Origin: Chitinophagaceae bacterium
Lineage (GTDB): Bacteria > Bacteroidota > Bacteroidia > Chitinophagales > Chitinophagaceae
Assembly: GCA_016708765.1 (NCBI GenBank)
Contig: JADJFD010000005.1
Coordinates: 186,001 to 250,000, forward strand
DNA length: 64,000 bases
Direction: 5' to 3'
Shown here: piece after piece, positions 62,882 to 64,000 of the stretch
Numbering within the stretch: the first letter of the stretch is position 1
How the letters are laid out: the number at the start of each line of letters is the position of its first letter
Notes under the pieces: generated by a model
Seen by the model: only the letters and a program-made list of their open reading frames with translations
Told to the model about the DNA's origin: nothing
Databases searched by the model: none
Program-made: the position numbers and the translations under genes

Positions 62882-63559
62882 TTATTCATTAATTGCTTTT
62901 ATCACATCATTATCCATTGGAGAAATAGATGGCCCGAAATAATTGGTTAGTACGCCATATTCATTCACAATGTATTTTGTAAAGTTCCAGGATGGAAGTT
63001 TTTTGTTCCATCCATTTTTAGTTGAGTCCGTCAACCACTGATAAATCAAATTCTGTTCCGCTGATTGTATTACAGTACTCTTTTGCATCAGTGGAAATGT
63101 AACGCCGTAATTTTTCTTACAAAAAGTAGCAATTTCTTCATCCGTTCCTTTCTCTTGGTCTTTAAAATCGTTGGCCGGAAAACCAAGAATAATTAGTTTG
63201 TCTTTGTACTCATCTGCCAGTTTCTGCAGATCTGTGTACTGGTTAGTATAACCGCAATCGCTGGCGGTATTCACTAGCATCACCTTCTTACCCTTTAGCT
63301 CTGCAAAGTCCAATGTGTCGCCATTATTCAATTGTCCTTTCAGGGAATAAAAAGAAACAGGAGGTTGTATATTTCCCGCAAGTTCTTTTGTGTTCTTTCC
63401 GGTAAGTTTTGTGAACCACATTAATGCCGGGTAAACTGCTTTTAAAAATTTTTGTCTGTACGTCATATTTATAGAATTACGGTTTACAATTTCTATATAA
63501 ACTACGAATGTTGCAATTAGTACTAGTAGAACAATTATAAATCGTTTTAGTTTTTTCAT
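62882..63559 (-). CDS. Glutathione peroxidase family protein, membrane-anchored
   Basis: 225 residues. An N-terminal helix (FIIVLLVLIATFVVYIEIV) anchors a periplasmic thioredoxin-fold domain. Peroxidatic Cys is in NTASDCGYTNQYTDLQ, Gln/Asn in GFPANDFKDQEKG, and Trp in SWNFTKYIVNEYG, so the catalytic tetrad is present. The resolving Cys is probably ATFCKKNYGV. It likely uses thioredoxin in place of glutathione. It is an intact paralogue of the frameshifted gene at 26463-26980. Confidence 0.93.
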   Translation of the reverse strand: MKKLKRFIIVLLVLIATFVVYIEIVNRNSINMTYRQKFLKAVYPALMWFTKLTGKNTKELAGNIQPPVSFYSLKGQLNNGDTLDFAELKGKKVMLVNTASDCGYTNQYTDLQKLADEYKDKLIILGFPANDFKDQEKGTDEEIATFCKKNYGVTFPLMQKSTVIQSAEQNLIYQWLTDSTKNGWNKKLPSWNFTKYIVNEYGVLTNYFGPSISPMDNDVIKAINE

Positions 63560-63565
63560 GTTTTT

Positions 63566-63592
63566 CCCACTAAGGCACAGAGGACACAGAGA
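63566..63592. repeat. CACAGAG repeat arm on the 3' side of the GxxExxY gene
   Basis: CCCACTAAGGCACAGAGG then ACACAGAGAC abuts the stop codon of the GxxExxY gene; the stop TAG (complement of 63593-63595) begins at its inner edge. It is the inverted counterpart of 63983-64000. Confidence 0.6.
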
Positions 63593-63976
63593 CTAGGTCA
63601 ATTGTCCAAGTATTTTTCTGTGAATGCCTTCTTTTATTAATTCAACATTAAAATTTATTAATAATCCAAGCTTCATTTTTGCTAACCTCAAGTAAGTTAA
63701 AACAGTTTTATGGTGAACCTTCTCTAGTCGTTCAACGGATTTTAATTCTACAATTAATTTATTTTCCATTATTATATCTGCCCTAAATCCAACATCAAGA
63801 ATTTCTTCTTCATAATAAGCCACAATACCTTGCTGTCTTGTAAATGCAATTCCTCTTTTTGTAAGTTCATAAGCAAAAGCCGCTTCATATACACTTTCCA
63901 GAAGCCCTGGCCCTAAAGTTTTATGAATTTTAAAACTTATATCCACTGCTATAGTCGCTAATTCGTTTTCCGTCAT
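63593..63976 (-). CDS. GxxExxY protein (PD-(D/E)XK nuclease-like, PDDEXK_3)
   Basis: 127 residues. The name-giving motif is GLLESVYEAAFAYEL (GxxExxY), preceded by IHKTLGPG. The nuclease-like core is FRADIIMENKLIVELKSVER (D...ExK) and then VLTYLRLAKMKLGLLINFN. The family (TIGR04256, Pfam PDDEXK_3) is predicted to be nuclease-like; its function is not proven. It is bracketed by CACAGAG/CACAAAG repeats: 63566-63592 on the 3' side and 63983-64000 on the 5' side. The start ATG (complement of 63974-63976) lies about six bases inside the 5' repeat. This suggests a small mobile unit. Confidence 0.9.
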   Translation of the reverse strand: MTENELATIAVDISFKIHKTLGPGLLESVYEAAFAYELTKRGIAFTRQQGIVAYYEEEILDVGFRADIIMENKLIVELKSVERLEKVHHKTVLTYLRLAKMKLGLLINFNVELIKEGIHRKILGQLT

Positions 63977-63982
63977 ACTATT

Positions 63983-64000
63983 ATTCTTTGTGTTTCTTTG
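63983..64000. repeat. CACAAAG repeat arm on the 5' side of the GxxExxY gene, cut by the window edge
   Basis: On the minus strand this reads CAAAGAAACACAAAGAAT. It resembles the half copy after comF (24908-24930) and is the inverted counterpart of 63566-63592. The rest is outside the window. Confidence 0.55.

Noticed and set aside
1..64000. CRISPR array, tRNA, rRNA or classical transposase
   Set aside because: I looked for evenly spaced direct repeats, cloverleaf-type T-loops and transposase motifs and found none. A tRNA could still be missed by eye.

Overview
The window is chromosomal DNA from an AT-rich, non-parasitic member of the Bacteroidota, most likely family Chitinophagaceae. The evidence is a SusC/SusD outer-membrane pair, gliding genes gldD, gldE and gldH, the gene order mutY-ssb-gldE-gldD next to a divergent HU gene and an RNase G gene, holB followed by ricT, and promoters of the TTTG-N19-TAnnTTTG type in place of sigma70 boxes. 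No rRNA, tRNA, CRISPR array, prophage or classical transposase was found.

Layout. 1-8.7 kb: end of a membrane-protein gene, purH (broken), an EamA exporter, a deacetylase-like protein, lutB, a DUF3109 protein and a TPR protein. 8.7-17.2 kb: DUF2306 protein, gldD (nonsense codon), gldE, ssb, mutY, HU, TPR protein, a 31-residue basic protein and rng. 17.1-22.3 kb: truncated susD, susC, a zinc metallopeptidase. 22.3-29.8 kb: a possible small RNA, radA, comF, a beta-helix lipoprotein, a frameshifted glutathione peroxidase, holB, ricT. 29.8-42.6 kb: repeats and a gene relic, a frameshifted serine hydrolase, GNAT, DUF2059, a GH3/beta-lactamase fusion, mutL (frameshift), dacB, a MntA/HepT locus with a nonsense codon in the toxin, an oxidoreductase, an arginase-like protein. 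42.7-51.7 kb: TonB-dependent receptor, pheS, two small membrane proteins, 3-hydroxyacyl-CoA dehydrogenase, SDR, lpxD. 51.7-64 kb: a noncoding stretch with a small-RNA candidate, yicC, gldH, a two-component pair, batD, SDR, HAD nucleotidase, psd, cdsA, CPBP protease, dusB, a second glutathione peroxidase and a GxxExxY protein at the right edge.

The main story is short palindromic repeats that have entered genes. At least four families are visible: (a) GC-rich palindromes built on a CCCCAAACCCCTCCGC core or a looser CCCCTAACCCC form, (b) AGTCAGAAGTC / AGTCAGGAGTC repeats, (c) AT-rich TTAATTCTTAATTA repeats, and (d) CACAAAGACAC palindromes. They sit inside purH, mutL, holB and possibly pheS at domain linkers, supply the C-terminus of the DUF3109 protein, rewrite the adjoining ends of the dehydrogenase and SDR genes, and encode the signal-peptide core of DacB. 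This resembles the protein-embedded palindromes known in Rickettsia.

Six conserved genes carry one-base lesions: purH, mutL, the first glutathione peroxidase and the serine hydrolase have single-base indels, and gldD and hepT have nonsense codons. These are either assembly errors or, since mutL is among them, marks of a repair-deficient lineage. The sequence alone cannot separate the two.
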